Shown one piece after another: positions 1-11,927 of a stretch of 64,000 bases of DNA. Each line of letters begins with the position of its first letter. The first letter of the stretch is position 1. The notes beneath the pieces were generated by a model. The model saw nothing but the letters and a program-made list of their open reading frames with translations, ran no database searches and was not told the origin of the DNA. The DNA is from Albifimbria verrucaria (lineage: Eukaryota > Ascomycota > Sordariomycetes > Hypocreales > Stachybotryaceae): NCBI GenBank assembly GCA_020081605.1, contig JAHREC010000007.1:1240001-1304000 (forward strand). The letters are read 5' to 3'. A program made the position numbers and the translations under genes.

Positions 1-174
1 CATACCGACCTGACCCATACGCTGCCCGGCCGCTCTCCTCTGCTCTAGCGTCGCGGCACCATCGTCCCAACGTCTCCCCGTCCCAGCAAAGGGACGAGAG
101 GGCACAACTGATACACGCCCAGCCTCGATCCACCCAGTCATTCGTTTGCGGCGCCGTCTTTGGCAGCATCAATC
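1..174 (+). promoter_or_regulatory. 5' flank and leader of the chitin synthase gene
   Basis: These bases lie directly upstream of the chitin synthase ATG at 175. They are C-rich with several CT-rich stretches, as is common in promoters and leaders of strongly expressed genes in filamentous fungi. I see no convincing TATA box. The pyrimidine-rich run continues into the first intron (about 225-280), which looks unusually long for a fungal intron. The transcription start cannot be placed from sequence alone. Confidence 0.4.
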
Positions 175-3100
175 ATGGCATACAATCGCCTTGGGGGTAA
201 GTCTCGCCTTTGTCCGCTTTTCCCCATCATCCTCTCCTCCCTTCCATTCCCTTTCCCTTTCCCTTCCCTCTCCCAGAAAGCCCACCCGTCTTCGTCATCC
301 CGAGACTTGTCGTTGCGCAACCCCAGCCACCCTTGCGGAGCACGTCCTTAGCAGTTCAATGCCCGCTTGCTCTACTTGCGACGTCGCAACTCGTCCGTCA
401 TCACTTCGTCGCTGCCCTCGTCTGCGCCGCCTTGTCTTGGCCCGTTAGCGGCCATCTACAACCGCCGTCGCATTCTGCCATTGCTCTGCGCCGAACTGCC
501 GCATCTATCTCGTCCACAAACCCCGACCTCTACACCTCGTCGCATATACACACATACCACCCTTGTGCAATTCCCTGGCACCACGTTAACACCTGCATTT
601 CATAGACGAGGACTACTACGGTGATCCAATGGATCGCCGAGGTAACAACTACCGGACCCCTTCACCGGGGCATCCTCCAGCACGGATACCAGCTTGACGA
701 CACTCCGTACGGCCCAGCACCTCAGGTCACCAACGACCCTTATGCCCGACCACCCCAGCAGATCGACAACTCCTATGCTCAGACGCCTCAACAATTACAT
801 GATCCGTATGGCGCTCACCCTTCTAATCTCGATCTGCCCATGAACTCGCAGCAGAGGCTGGCCACTCCGAGCGACTACCTCACCTTGAACGCACCTGTAA
901 GTGCCTTGATTCGCTCCTCCATTTCAGAGACTGACCACGCTTAGCAATCCGTGGACAACCTATCGAGCTACGACAACCACAACCGCCCTGGTGACTACGC
1001 TATCAACCCCGAGGCGCATCACGATGGCTACTTTAACGCGCCATACGAACCCCAGCCCGCTGAAGGCCATGGCTACGACCAGCAAGGAGGCTACGATCTG
1101 GACGATCGCCACCCCATGTTGGAGCACAAGGATCCCAACGAGCCTTATGCCGACCACCCCCAGCCAACCCCAACACCGAGCGGCGGAGGCATTCGCCGCT
1201 ACAAGACCGTGAAGAAGGTCGCTTTGTACCGAGGAAACCTGGTCCTTGACTGCCCTGTGCCTCCCGTCCTGCTCCAGCAGGTGCCGCACAGCGAGCGTGA
1301 TGAGTTCACTCACATGCGTTACACCGCTGCCACATGCGATCCTAAGGATTTCTACGAGTGCAACTTTACCCTCCGTCAGCAGCTTTTCAGCAAGCCTCGC
1401 CGCACCGAGCTGTTCATCGTCGTGACCATGTACAACGAGGACGACATTCTCTTCGCTCGCACCATGATCGGTGTCTTCAAGAACATTGAGTACATGTGCA
1501 ACCGCCCCAACAGTAAGACTTGGGGCAAGGATGCCTGGAAAAAGATTGTTGTCTGCGTCGTCAGCGACGGTCGTGCTAAGATCAACCCCAGAACCAAGGC
1601 ACTGCTATCCGGTATGGGTGTCTACCAAGAAGGTGTCGCTCGCCAGCAGGTTGACAAGAAGGACGTGACGGCCCACATTTACGAATACACCACTCAAACC
1701 CACCTGGCGCTGAAGAACGACGTGGTTTCTCTTGTTCACCGACGACAGCCCGTGCAGATGCTTTTCTGCCTCAAGGAGAAGAACCAGAAGAAGATCAACT
1801 CCCACAGATGGTTCTTCCAAGCCTTCGGCCGCATTCTTGACCCCAACATTTGCGTGCTTCTTGATGCCGGTACCCGACCTGGTGGCAACTCCATCTACCA
1901 CCTCTGGAAGGCCTTTGACCTGGAGCCCATGTGCGGTGGTGCCTGTGGTGAGATCAAGGCCATGTTGGGAACTGGTGGCAAGAACCTACTCAATCCCCTC
2001 GTTGCGGCGCAAAACTTTGAGTACAAGATGAGCAACATTTTGGACAAGCCTCTCGAGTCTGCTTTTGGTTTCATTTCCGTCTTGCCCGGTGCCTTCTCCG
2101 CTTACAGGTATGTCGCTCTTCAGAACGACAAGAATGGCAAGGGACCCTTGGAGAAGTACTTCCTGGGTGAGACGCTCCACGGTGGTGCCGATGCTGGTCT
2201 GTTCGAGTCCAACATGTACCTCGCTGAGGATCGTATCCTGTGTTTTGAGCTGGTCACCAAGCGAAACTGCCACTGGATCCTGCAGTACGTCAAGTCCGCT
2301 ACCGGCGAGACCGACGTGCCCGACACCGTGACCGAACTTATCCTGCAGCGTCGTCGATGGTTGAACGGTTCCTTCTTCGCCGCCATCTACGCCATTGCAC
2401 ACTTCCACGACTTCTTCCGCTCTGACCACTCCTTCTTCCGCAAGGTCGCCTTTTTCTTCGAATTCGTCTTCCAGACCGTCAACATGATCTTCGCTTGGTT
2501 CGCTATTGGTAACTTCTTCCTGGTTTTCAAGATTCTCACGACAAGTTTGGGCTCCCCAGACCTCTTAGGCAGGACCGGAGAGATCTTGGGCGTTGTCTTT
2601 ACCTGGCTCTACGGTGCTTTCCTAATTACTTGTTTCGTCTTGTCGATGGGTAATCGACCGGCAGGTTCAGGAAAGCTGTACACTTCCATGGTGTGGTTCT
2701 GGGGCGGTATTATGATGTAAGTGAACAACTCCGGCGCCTCAATTGCGAATGGCCTGCTAACTAGGAACAGTTACCTCATGTTTGCGGCCATCTTCATTTC
2801 GGTAAAAGCCATTATTAAAGACGTCAACGACGAGGACGGTTTCAGCGTCGATCAGCTTTTCAAAAACAAGGTCTTCTACACGCTTATCGTATCCGTCATG
2901 TCGACTTTCGGTCTCTGGCTCGTTGTGTCCATCATTTTCTTCGACCCTTGGCATATGGTTACCTCGTTTATTCAGTACATGCTGCTGACCCCACCTTCAC
3001 CAACGTTCTCAACGTGTACGCCTTCTGCAACACCCACGACGTTTCGTGGGGTACGAAGGGTGACGACAAGGTGGAGAAGCTGCCATCCGTCAGCACCAAG

Positions 3101-3484
3101 GACGGAGAGGGCAAGGCCGATCTGCCTGACGAGGGTGATCTGAACGCGCAGTACCAGCGCGAGGTTGCCCTCTTCAGCAGCAAGCACGTCGAGGTCAAGA
3201 AGGCTCCTACGTCAGCCCAGCTGCAGGAGAAGCAGATGGACTACTACAAGGGTGTGCGAACCGGCGTCGTGCTCATCTGGATGTTGACCAACTTTGGACT
3301 GGCTGCCCTGGTTCTCAGCGCTGCTGGTCTGGAGAGGATCACTCCCGGCAAGAGCGCCGATGACCAAGAGGCGCGGTCCAACATCTACATGGCCGTCGTG
3401 CTGTGGAGTGTCGCCGGACTGAGCGCGTTCAAGTTCATCGGTGCGATGTGGTTCTTAATTGTCAGAATGTTCCGAGGCGTTTAA
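175..3484 (+). CDS. chitin synthase (class I/II type), two frame breaks
   Basis: Integral plasma-membrane glycosyltransferase that polymerises N-acetylglucosamine from UDP-GlcNAc into cell-wall chitin. Exons read as 175-196, 606-896, 945-2716 and 2771-3484, all with GT-AG borders; the first codes only MAYNRLG. The product is about 933 residues: a hydrophilic N-terminal tail rich in Tyr, Pro and Gln, then the catalytic core, then a multi-span C-terminal membrane region. The core contains the Asp-rich [10 protein letters not shown] segment, the [11 protein letters not shown] segment and the diagnostic QRRRWLNGS motif. Two breaks interrupt the frame: two bases missing near 670 (between PSPGHP and LQHGYQL) and one missing C near 2993, where the conserved [19 protein letters not shown] block changes frame. 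Because both flanks are intact and conserved, I treat these as sequence errors. The MAYNRL start and overall length suggest class I or II rather than III, but I cannot fix the class. Confidence 0.93.
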
Positions 3485-4528
3485 AGAGAAGGGCAATTAT
3501 TGCATAGCTTCACGCGGATGTCTGCCAATACTCATGTATCGGGGGCTTGATGTCTGCATTGTATTCGTTTCATCTGGTTTATACCCCTTTTCTTCAGATA
3601 CCGGAAAGGGGGCAGGCGGAGGAGAAAGGTTTGGGGTTCTTTACTAGAGATGTTGGCTTGACGGACACCGCTTAGGTGGATTGCGTTTTTGTATTCTTGT
3701 TTTCTGTCCGACGACATACCCCGAATTGGGAGAGGCTTGATGGCGTTTTGGGTACCCATTGCGTTATCGTTTTAGAATCCGAGAGATGAATATTGATGAC
3801 CTGTTACACTTGCTTTTGGTGTTCCTGCTGGTGAATGTAGATCAACGTCAAATGCTTCTGTCCCCTACTGCGGCGAATGCATCAAAGCACCCTGGCTCTT
3901 GGGGTGAGACCTGGTAAAAGGGACTGGTCCTCACGCCCGCACTAGCACAATCATTTGTTCGCACCCAATCCTCGGTGCTCATCCTGCCACGACGCTCCGG
4001 ATAATCAAGTACTCTAGTGAGGCAACCAGGATGAGCAAGAGAGAAGAAACGGTTTTATGCGAATCTCATTAGAGAAATATGAAACTTTTATTCGAATTAT
4101 TTACCAACTTTCTTCAAGATCTTTACGAATTACATTCAAAATACATGCGTCTTTTCTTCAAGTTCTGTACGAGTTTTGATCGAATTATTTACGCTCTTTG
4201 TTCCCACTATGCATGGATTTTATTCGAATTAGATCTGTATTTCATTCGATCTATGTATAAGCTAATGTTAACGTCGGCTTCCAGAGCCATCGGCAGTGTG
4301 AACACCAGTGTTTGGGTCAGTACTCTGAGGGCGTGAGATAACTGTAGGCCCTCTTCGTGGTGATTCTTGCTGGCTCTCTTTGTGGGAATCGCTCTGCGAG
4401 CGATTCCTAGTAGTCGTACTTTCTTCTGACTGCCGTTTAGAGCTGTAGGGAATGTCGTCCGGCATAGAGACGTCGGTTTTTTCGTCCTCATCAGAGATTC
4501 CAGCATCACCCCTGTTGTCTCAGTTGCT
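3485..4528. other. intergenic, AT-rich, no supported gene
   Basis: This stretch holds the chitin synthase 3' end and then an AT-rich block (about 4075-4270) made of degenerate short repeats of the type TTCTTCAAG followed by TACGAATT and TTATTCGAATTA. Similar AT-rich text with TCGAATT/CCGAATA words recurs near 12560-12620 and 33260-33370. Open frames on both strands are short and have no recognisable composition. Confidence 0.5.
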
Positions 4529-4975
4529 TAGGACGTGAGGTCGATAGTCGGAGTGTTATCACACCTGACAGCATCAGTATGAGGTTGGTTGGTTGTAGTT
4601 AGTGTTTGCTAGGAGCGGATCAACCAACCTCCTTGCTGTATGGCTCGTGCTTGTCGACGCGAGATTTGTCCGGCTGGGCCGCGCTTCCCGCCTCCCGCCT
4701 CCCGCCTCCAGTAGCATCGAGAGGAGGTTGGTTGGTCGTGGTTAGTGTTTGCTAGGAGCGTACCAACCAACCTCCTTGCTGTCTACCTCACTTGCTGGGG
4801 ATGTGAGGTCGATAGTCGGAGTGTTATCGCTTCCGGTAGCATCGGTAGGAGGTTGGTTGTAGTTGTTGCTTGCTAGGAGCGGGCCTAGCCCCAGTTGTTG
4901 TAAGCCTCGTGCCTGTCGGCGCGAGATACGTCCATCGGGGCCGCGCCTCCCGCCTCCTGACTGCCGCCCCCATCT
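4529..4975. repeat. imperfect segmental duplication with internal inverted repeats
   Basis: Two or three diverged copies of one segment follow each other. A 26-base block is identical at 4535-4560 and 4803-4828. The block around GTTTGCTAGGAGCG occurs near 4603, 4746 and, with one change, 4869. The compositional tail CGCGAGAT...GGGCCGCGC...CCCGCCTCC occurs near 4660 and 4920. Within copies, GGAGGTTGGTTGG at about 4723 is matched by its exact reverse complement at 4763-4775, and a similar pair sits at 4583-4631. Read on the minus strand, the copies encode related peptides (NYNQP, then DNTPTIDLTS), so this may be decayed coding repeats rather than pure non-coding DNA. One copy carries a 4-base insertion that breaks that frame. 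Confidence 0.7.
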
Positions 4976-5003
4976 TGTTGCTGGTGCTGGTGCTGGTGCT
5001 GGG

Positions 5004-5068
<65 letters not shown>

Positions 5069-5101
5069 TCGCTGTTGTGGTAGCAGCAGCAACAGCAGCA
5101 A
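4742..5101 (-). pseudogene. possible remnant of a Gln-rich low-complexity protein
   Basis: The minus strand carries 119 open codons: a run of about 24 glutamines, an Ala-Pro stretch, an Arg/Gly-rich segment, then a short peptide ending in DNTPTIDLTSPASEVDS. The last part is repeated, out of frame, in the neighbouring copy near 4535-4600, which suggests that a repeated coding unit once existed here. No start context, introns or known domain can be supported, and the Gln run is simply the microsatellite read in one frame. I list it as a possible remnant only; a chance open frame through repeats is equally plausible. Confidence 0.25.
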
Positions 5102-5105
5102 TAGT
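4976..5105. repeat. GCTGGT/GCTGTT microsatellite
   Basis: A short GCTGGT run (about 4979-5000) passes into about eleven near-perfect copies of the hexamer GCTGTT, then degenerate GCTGCT/GTCGCT and a final CAG/CAA tract. Read on the two strands it gives poly-Gln, poly-Ala/Val or poly-Cys frames, which explains several overlapping artefactual open frames here. Confidence 0.9.
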
Positions 5106-5110
5106 AGTCT

Positions 5111-6063
5111 GTTACGGTTAGCAGTGGCCTAGAAAAAGTCTCAGAAGAACAGAAGCTCGTGGTTTGGAGACGTGGAATGTCGGGTGATGAGCAGACGTGA
5201 TGAAACTGACTTACTATCATTGATGATGTGGAGGGCTTAATCATCGGCGATGATGAGGAGGAGGAGAGGAAGAAGAAGAAGAGGAAGAGGAAAAAGTGAG
5301 GAAGCATTTGTTCCGAGGGTACTTAGGTAGGTAGGCACGAGCCTCACATGACTTCCCTCTGGCTCCTTCCAAGTTGCCAACTGTATCCTCACTTGGTTCA
5401 GCAGCTGATTACATATGACGCAGCCAATCATCACCAGTAGTAGCTCAAGTGGTTGGCATTGAAACTACCATTAACATGCAAGCGAAGAACTCGGAAACGA
5501 CGCAAAGTCTATGTCTTACCTCGAGCAGCCATCACAGGTTCGCTATTCTCAATACCTCTCCATGATTATGTTAACGATATTCAGCCTTTGGTCTTCTTGA
5601 TTCATCATCACGTAACGTACTTACCCATTAAGTATACGAGTAACATGATTGTTATTTCTAGACATCGACTTTTGATGAGCTTGGATGAAAAGGTGGAACA
5701 ATTTCCTGGGGCTAGCTTTGGGGCATTCACCCTGCCCTCGCCGCCCCAGCTGCCCATGTAAATGTCCGCTCGGTTAAGAGTAAATCAAAACACAAGCCAG
5801 AGCCGATGCCCGAGATTTGAATAGGTTTATCTATAAGCCAATTAATCAGGTGCTGGCTGGCGTACACTTCATAATGCAAAAAAAAAAAAAAGGACGAAGC
5901 ACGGGTTCACTGGCTATGAAATGCCATGCTGCAGCATATTTGAGACATCCACGATAAAGTCTTCTAGGATTAGGTAGGTAGTTTCTCTTATGACATGAGA
6001 CCCTCTTCTCCTCCACTCATGCCGGCCCCAATTCCAGCTGGGAAGCAAAAATAAAGGATCATT
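5111..6063. other. intergenic, no gene seen
   Basis: Includes a purine-rich tract of GAG/GAA triplets on the plus strand at about 5247-5296 and a run of 13 A at about 5879-5891. Open frames are short and not protein-like. Nothing else recognisable. Confidence 0.4.
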
Positions 6064-6147
6064 GCCACGAGGCGGAATCGAACTGCCGTTTTCAGTGTAA
6101 CACAGCTTGACCACAAACTGATGTCCTAACCACTAGACGATCGCGGC
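6064..6147 (-). tRNA. tRNA-His (GTG) with 13-base intron
   Basis: Read on the minus strand, the sequence folds as a full cloverleaf: acceptor GCCGCGA pairs with TCGTGGC (one G-T), the D arm is GTC/GGAC, and the anticodon stem TCAGT pairs with ACTGA. The loop begins TTGTGG, giving anticodon GTG, followed by a 13-base insertion after position 37, the canonical site of nuclear tRNA introns. The T arm GGCAG/CCGCC has one A-C mismatch around the TTCGATT loop. No CCA is encoded, as expected for a nuclear tRNA. The mismatch is unusual for a working tRNA and may be a sequence error or mild decay. Confidence 0.9.
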
Positions 6148-7494
6148 TTTTGATGACTCACGACGGAACTGAATCAGTGTTTGTTTGTGTTGCTGTCGAG
6201 TCTGTCAAGTCCAAACGAGGCTGGCCCAGAATCTTGGGTCTCCGTTTAAAATCGTGCGCTGTCTCCGAATAAGACACCAGCTCCAACTCCACTTTGGTAT
6301 CTGAATAGTGCATTAATTGGCGAAAATCGTTGATATTCACATATCACTTGTTGCACTGATTCCAGTGTACGTCTTCTCATCGATTCGTAAAGAATCCATA
6401 CTTACATTTATGCGGCCACCCATCCCTCCAACCAAACCGTAAGCCTCAAAGCCTGACTAAATTTCTTATCCTTCCGCTTTACAATTGGGACTTCGCTTAA
6501 GGCAGGTCATCAGGCAGGTGCATGCATCAAGGATAGCTATCACTCAGAATTTTGGCGAAATTGACTGTGGTAAGACTGAGCACTGAAAACTGGGGGTGAG
6601 GGGAGCCAATCCATGGGCACAGGTTGAGCTCGCGGACCTCTTAAATCTGGAAATTCCAGAGTCAACATATGCCTGGTCTACCTGGAGCTATACTAGTAAG
6701 TCACTATACTCTGGCTTGAGATTCTCAACTTAAAACCAAGGGACCTTGGCTGTTAACGGACGGTAGTTCCGTGGACCGTGTATCAAAGGCCCGTAGGGTG
6801 ATATTGCGCCAGTATTGGTGGGGCTGAAACGAACTGACACATGGGACTGTTCCTGAGTATAAACCAGAAAGAGTCATGTGTGAATATCTTCGCTAATCTT
6901 CGAAGAATGTCTTGTCGCCTCCTGTGAAGCAAGCACAAGAAAGTTCCAGTCGAGCATTGGAAATCAGGCAGCCAATAATAGGGCAGGACAGATTGTCCTG
7001 CGTGGTCGGATTCAGACACACCTTCTCACCGCTCCCTCACCTGGAACTGATAGATCATCCGCAGTATGTAATTAGAGTCTGGTATTTCACACATTTGGTG
7101 AGTAGTGGCCATGGCTGCCTAAATTGCATTGTCACTGTGCAACTCGGCCTTCCTCGAAGCTGCGCTCGTCATGATTAGGCTTGATCCCGGTCGAGACTGT
7201 ATGCCAATAGGAACTCTGCATCATGTCATGGGGGCCGAAAGGAAAAAGAAATACTATTTGAAAATTTTATCGTTTAATTAAGAGATATAAAACCTGCGCT
7301 TCCCTGCATCGTCTCGGGAAACCGCCATGTATGTTGAGTCACCTCAGAGGACAACATACATGACGATTACCTCTAGGCGGCGCTGTTTCTGCCAATCTCA
7401 ACTACATGTAGGGATATTATAGAGGTGACCCCAGCGCTTTGTATCCTTCAGCATCGCCATCACACAAGTCTAAATCTCTTTACACCCAATCACG
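6148..7494. other. intergenic with promoter region of the Hsp70-like gene
   Basis: No gene is supported. Close to the downstream gene there is an AT-rich TATA-like word (ATATAAAA) near 7284 and a perfect 11-base inverted repeat, CATGTATGTTG at 7326-7336 with CAACATACATG at 7352-7362. It lies about 135 bases before the ATG at 7495 and could form a hairpin or bind a dimeric regulator. The remaining bases show nothing recognisable. Confidence 0.4.
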
Positions 7495-10009
7495 ATGGAA
7501 ACTCGCAAGTTCCGTGACAAAAATTCACAAGTAAAAGATCCGGAGTTAAAGAAATGGTAAGCTCCCTCTGGAATTTATGCATGTACATTTCATGGATGGT
7601 AATCATTGACTTATAGCGTCCTCGGCCTCGACGTTGGCATGACCGCTACCAGAGCCAGTCTATTCAATTCTCGATGGAATGAGCCACTCGCCATCTTCCA
7701 TGGGCGACTTGGAAATGAGGTTCATTACAGCGATAATGACTTTCCATCTACCTGTTACCCTCTGGAAGTGCATATGCCTCCGGAACAGTGTCTTGGTTTG
7801 CAGGCTGACGCCCGTGCCTTTCCCTTCCCTCTCAAAATGCATGCCTATCTCATGCGTATGCTCTTCTTGGCAAGAAATAACCAACCCCGAAAGGTGCAGG
7901 AAATTTGTGACCATATACCTCAGCTGAACCATCTCTGGATAGTCGTCAAGACTAGAAGCAGGGAAGACCAGGATAGAGTGGTTGCTCACATGGAAAACAT
8001 CTTTATTGAGCATCTGCGACAGGTTCGGAAACAAGTCGATATAGTTAGCAAAAGCAACAGGTTTACAGTTACACAACTTGCAGTCACCATACCTCCCAAC
8101 TGGGACTACGCGCTCCAGAGGATATATGAAAAAATCTTGCTGCAAGTGTGGCCTGACATCGCACGCGATAGCATCATTTTTGTGTATGAGTCTGAAGCAG
8201 TCGGACACTGGCTTTTGAGGACGAAGGAGAGGATTTACGCGAGATGAAGCCTGAGAGAATCATATTGGCTGACTTTGGAGGGCATACCCTTGTATGTTGT
8301 TGGCCTGCCATCCAGTTTTATCAATGTAAGCCCTGACATTTTCCGACAGAGCACTTATGTATTTGATACCGTGTTTGAAGAGGAAGGTGACGGTGTAGCC
8401 TTCTTTTCGACTCCTAATTTCGATGCCAGCTGTGAGGTCCCAGACCCAAACGTCCAGGTAGTAATTAAGCTAACCAAGCATCACAGGTATTCACGGGGCT
8501 CTGAGCTTCATACTGCTTTGGTGAGAGGGAAACTTAAGGAGAAGATACTTCTCAATGAGCCAAACTTGAGCTCGGACGAGTTAACACAGCTAATCACCAA
8601 CTGTATGGCCGACTATCGAAACAATTTACGAGCCGATCTTGACAGTAGCACTTTCTATCTTGAAGGAAGACTTGGAACACGGAAAACTTTGTCGTCAAGT
8701 TACACATACGAGTTCTCAAGCCAAGAAACCTCAGCCATGTTTCGACAATGCTTCTCTGCTCCATTGGAAGACTTCTCCGATATACTCTCTAGACTCTCAC
8801 ACCGATCCAGAGATACCGTTGTTTTGCTTAGTGGCGGGACTTTCAAGAATAAGCACATTATGGATCTGACTACTCGTGATATTGAGCGTAAGAAACTGCA
8901 GCTGTTCAACTGGGCTGATACCACAACGGACGCCAATCGACGGTACTTCGATTCTTATTGAAGGTATGACGAGGATATGCTGACAATTCTCTACATAGTA
9001 CCGGTATTGTCAGTATGGGTGCGGCCATAGCAGTGGCCAACTCAATAACCGTCGAAGAGTTTTTGCGCCAGTCCTCCATCGTCATCGATGAGTGTCGATC
9101 AGATAACCATGATGAGCAGCCTCTGCAGGTGGTCTACCACCAAGGAAAACAGAGGCGAGCTGAGATAGATTTGGACAAGGACGGGAGAGACTGCACTGAG
9201 TTATATCTTTGCTGTGCACCATTATCGCATGGCATGGGCTCGAAAACAATTCCTCGCTCCAGCACCTACGAAATTCTCCTTCTTGAGTCGTGCCGAGGCT
9301 GGAAAATTAAGAGTATGGTTAGAGCATAGGAAGATGACATATAAAGGTTACCCGGATACAGACTGTCTCATCTACAGGCGAGCCCGGTATGGAAATCAGC
9401 ATGTGGTGAGAGAAAGTATCTGGCCTGTTTTCTACGATCCGGGAGCCTGTGTTTTGTTCATAGACAGAGACAAGATCGACGACGAGGAACTTTCCATTTT
9501 ATCATTTAACAAGAATATCGTGTCTCAAGAGAAAAGACACCCGAAACGAATCCCAAGATATAGACGAAACTGGGAAAAGAACCAGATGGATGCTGGATCC
9601 AAAATGTGGGAAGATGGAGTCTCTGGACCCTGGGAACAGATCTTAACCCGGGGACTCCTACAGAGAAGATCTGTTGCGCCAGAAACCAACACCGAAGACT
9701 CGGGTGCTCACAGCGGAGTACCCGGAGCGGCCACCGTGCCTGCAACTCGCACCGCCGCTGTTGGACTTGTGCCAATGGACACGCAAGGTTCAGTAACTAC
9801 TTCACCCGGGGTTGTCGCGGAGATTCGTTCCTCTTAATACCCAACCAAACGGTGGATCGTCAAATGCTGGCCCTCCAATAACTTGCAACGGCACTCGCAA
9901 AGGTCTACGATTCTCGGAGACGTTTTCCAATCCGCAGCTCACAGAGACAGTCCCCACAGCAGACCAGCCCCAAACCAAAAGACGAAGGTTCCGGGTAGTC
10001 GATATCTGA
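7495..10009 (+). CDS. Hsp70-like (actin-fold ATPase) protein, frame-broken
   Basis: Exon 7495-7556 ends in an AA-TG codon split and joins 7617, giving KKCVLGLDVGMTATRASLF, the phosphate-1 signature of the Hsp70/actin ATPase fold. A second conserved block, IILADFGGHTL, lies just before an intron at 8292-8349. A third, VVLLSGGTFKNKHIM, resembles the adenosine motif, followed after another intron by TGIVSMGAAIAVA. This order of phosphate 1, phosphate 2 and adenosine motifs matches the divergent Hsp70-domain proteins that are abundant and poorly characterised in filamentous fungi. The C-terminal third is not DnaK-like and ends with a basic KRRRFR tail. The frame breaks near 8216 (one base missing before EDEGEDL), near 9180 and near 9815. 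The exact end is uncertain: one frame stops at 9837, while another continues protein-like to 10009. It could be a recent pseudogene, but long open stretches favour sequence errors. Confidence 0.7.
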
Positions 10010-11394
10010 TCATATTTGTTTTCTTTCTCCATGATTCAGCTCAATTACAAATGCGGCAGAAGGATGTAATACCACTCGAAGCAGGGAAGATTTGGCGTTC
10101 TTCTTGAAGCTGGTGACTGTAGGTTAATCGGCTATAGGGTTTTCGTACGCGGGCTGAAGTCAGACTAAGCTCATGGTTAAATGGATTATAAAAATTTCAA
10201 GACTGGAAGTGCGTTTCTCATACCACGGCCTGCTCATTGGTCTTTTGTCGTCAAGGTATTGATGTGAAGTTGGCTTGAGAGGTAGCATTGACTTGCTGAA
10301 ATAAGCCGTTTAGAGGAGACACTATTGTCTTCTGTGGCGCATAAAGTCACCAGTACGACATGTCGGGCTACTATATACCACGGAGGGCGTAATCAGGTTT
10401 ACTGTAAAAATTACATCAACACGAGTTTGCCAGGATAAATCCCCATACGTGAAGAATCATATGGATGACGCCAAATCTAACAAAACTGCTGCTAGAGTTG
10501 AATGGTGTATTTATTTATTATGGGGTTTGAAAACCATCCTAGAAGAGCGCCCATCAGATATGCCCCACAGAGTGAGTTCTTTGATGTCCTAATATACTTT
10601 GGGAATATCTTGATGATATTACTGTAAGGAGATGTAAGCAAAGACGGTGAATAATAGCCCTCGGTAATAGCAATCTAAGAATTAAACTCGAGATACAGTA
10701 CATGATAAAATTATCGGAATACATACACACTGAACCTCTGGTGTTGTTCTGATACTTTCCTGAAGTTTACCGACGGTTCAGATTACCATATTCTTAGGCA
10801 AAATTGAGGTTCTGGCAACATCAGCCTATTTTATTTCCAGTTTGACAGATTAGACGAACAAGGATGCTAGACCGCAAGTTGTTCAGTGCTGAGGCTGCTG
10901 AAGCAAGAGTTGGTGGCTCTTTCATTCACTGGATGACTTGGATCTTATGGCTACAAGAAAAATCTGGTTCCAACTTACTGTACAAAGCCGTAATGAATAT
11001 CCTTTTGAGAGAATGCTCACTTGTTCAGGATTTGTCTTGATTGCAAAGGTCAGGTATTGTTCTCAGAACAGCAGCTCCTTTTTCAACATTGCATTGATAC
11101 ACACGGAAATCTAGTCCTGTGTTCTATTAAACCATTGTGTTCAAGGCGAGTTCTGTTCTTCCAAGAGATCGTAAGTAAGAAGTAAAAGTGCGAGAGGCGT
11201 GACCAAAAAGGTAGTTGGCCACATATAATGCCGTCTATAATCTCAGTCTTTCCCTTGATGTCTACAATCCTTACAGCAATCATCACAACTGGATCTGTTT
11301 TCCATACATATCCTTATCAACACATTCATCTAAAGTATCCCGGTGAGTATTCCAGTCCCATCTCAACAAAGTCAACACGACTACGTGTGACTCG
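10010..11394. other. AT-rich intergenic, no gene seen
   Basis: Low-GC sequence with many stops in all frames. No tRNA, repeat or recognisable coding relic was noticed. Confidence 0.4.
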
Positions 11395-11927
11395 ATGCCT
11401 CGTTTAATTCAAAGTACATTTTTCTTCGACTTTGTTGATGCTTGGAACGTCCTCTGTGGTCCTGAAGCTGAACTTGAGGTCAATGAATTCGTCCAGCAGC
11501 TGCTCCATGACATCCCTAACCCGCCCCTCCCAACTAGGGATGAGATTGAGTTCGCGCTGGAGAGGCTACAGAATTTCAACGGCTGGTATTACGGGGCATC
11601 CCTCTTGAGTATCCCGAAGCAGTGCAAGATTTCCAAACAATGATCCTCTGGCGGCAACGAGGTGAACTCGCAAGGCACATGGCCCAGCCAGACGACTTGG
11701 TCCTAGACGAGGAGGCCGCTTTAGAGGCCATGACCAAAGAGATGCTTGCCGCACAGAATCGGAGAATTGAAGAGGACGGCGGCGAGTGGAGCAAACTTTC
11801 GGATGAGGAGCTAATAGACCAATTTCAACCAGAACTCGGTTATTTGCTATGGCATCAGGATGACACATCAGTCAATGGGCTTTTGCCTGGCAACGACGAG
11901 GAGAACATTCCAAACAGGAATGTGTAA
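11395..11927 (+). CDS. small acidic hypothetical protein, one frame break
   Basis: The gene starts MPRLIQSTFFFDFVDAW and reads 72-73 codons, then changes frame at about 11608 where the next frame continues LEYPEAVQDFQTMILWRQRG to a stop at 11927. Adding one base (CTTGAG to CTTGGAG) gives 534 bases, 177 residues. The product is acidic and predicted helical, rich in Glu, Asp, Leu and Gln, with no signal peptide or membrane span. No family is recognised. It sits alone in AT-rich DNA. The smooth protein-like continuation across the break supports a real gene, though expression is unproven. Confidence 0.5.
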
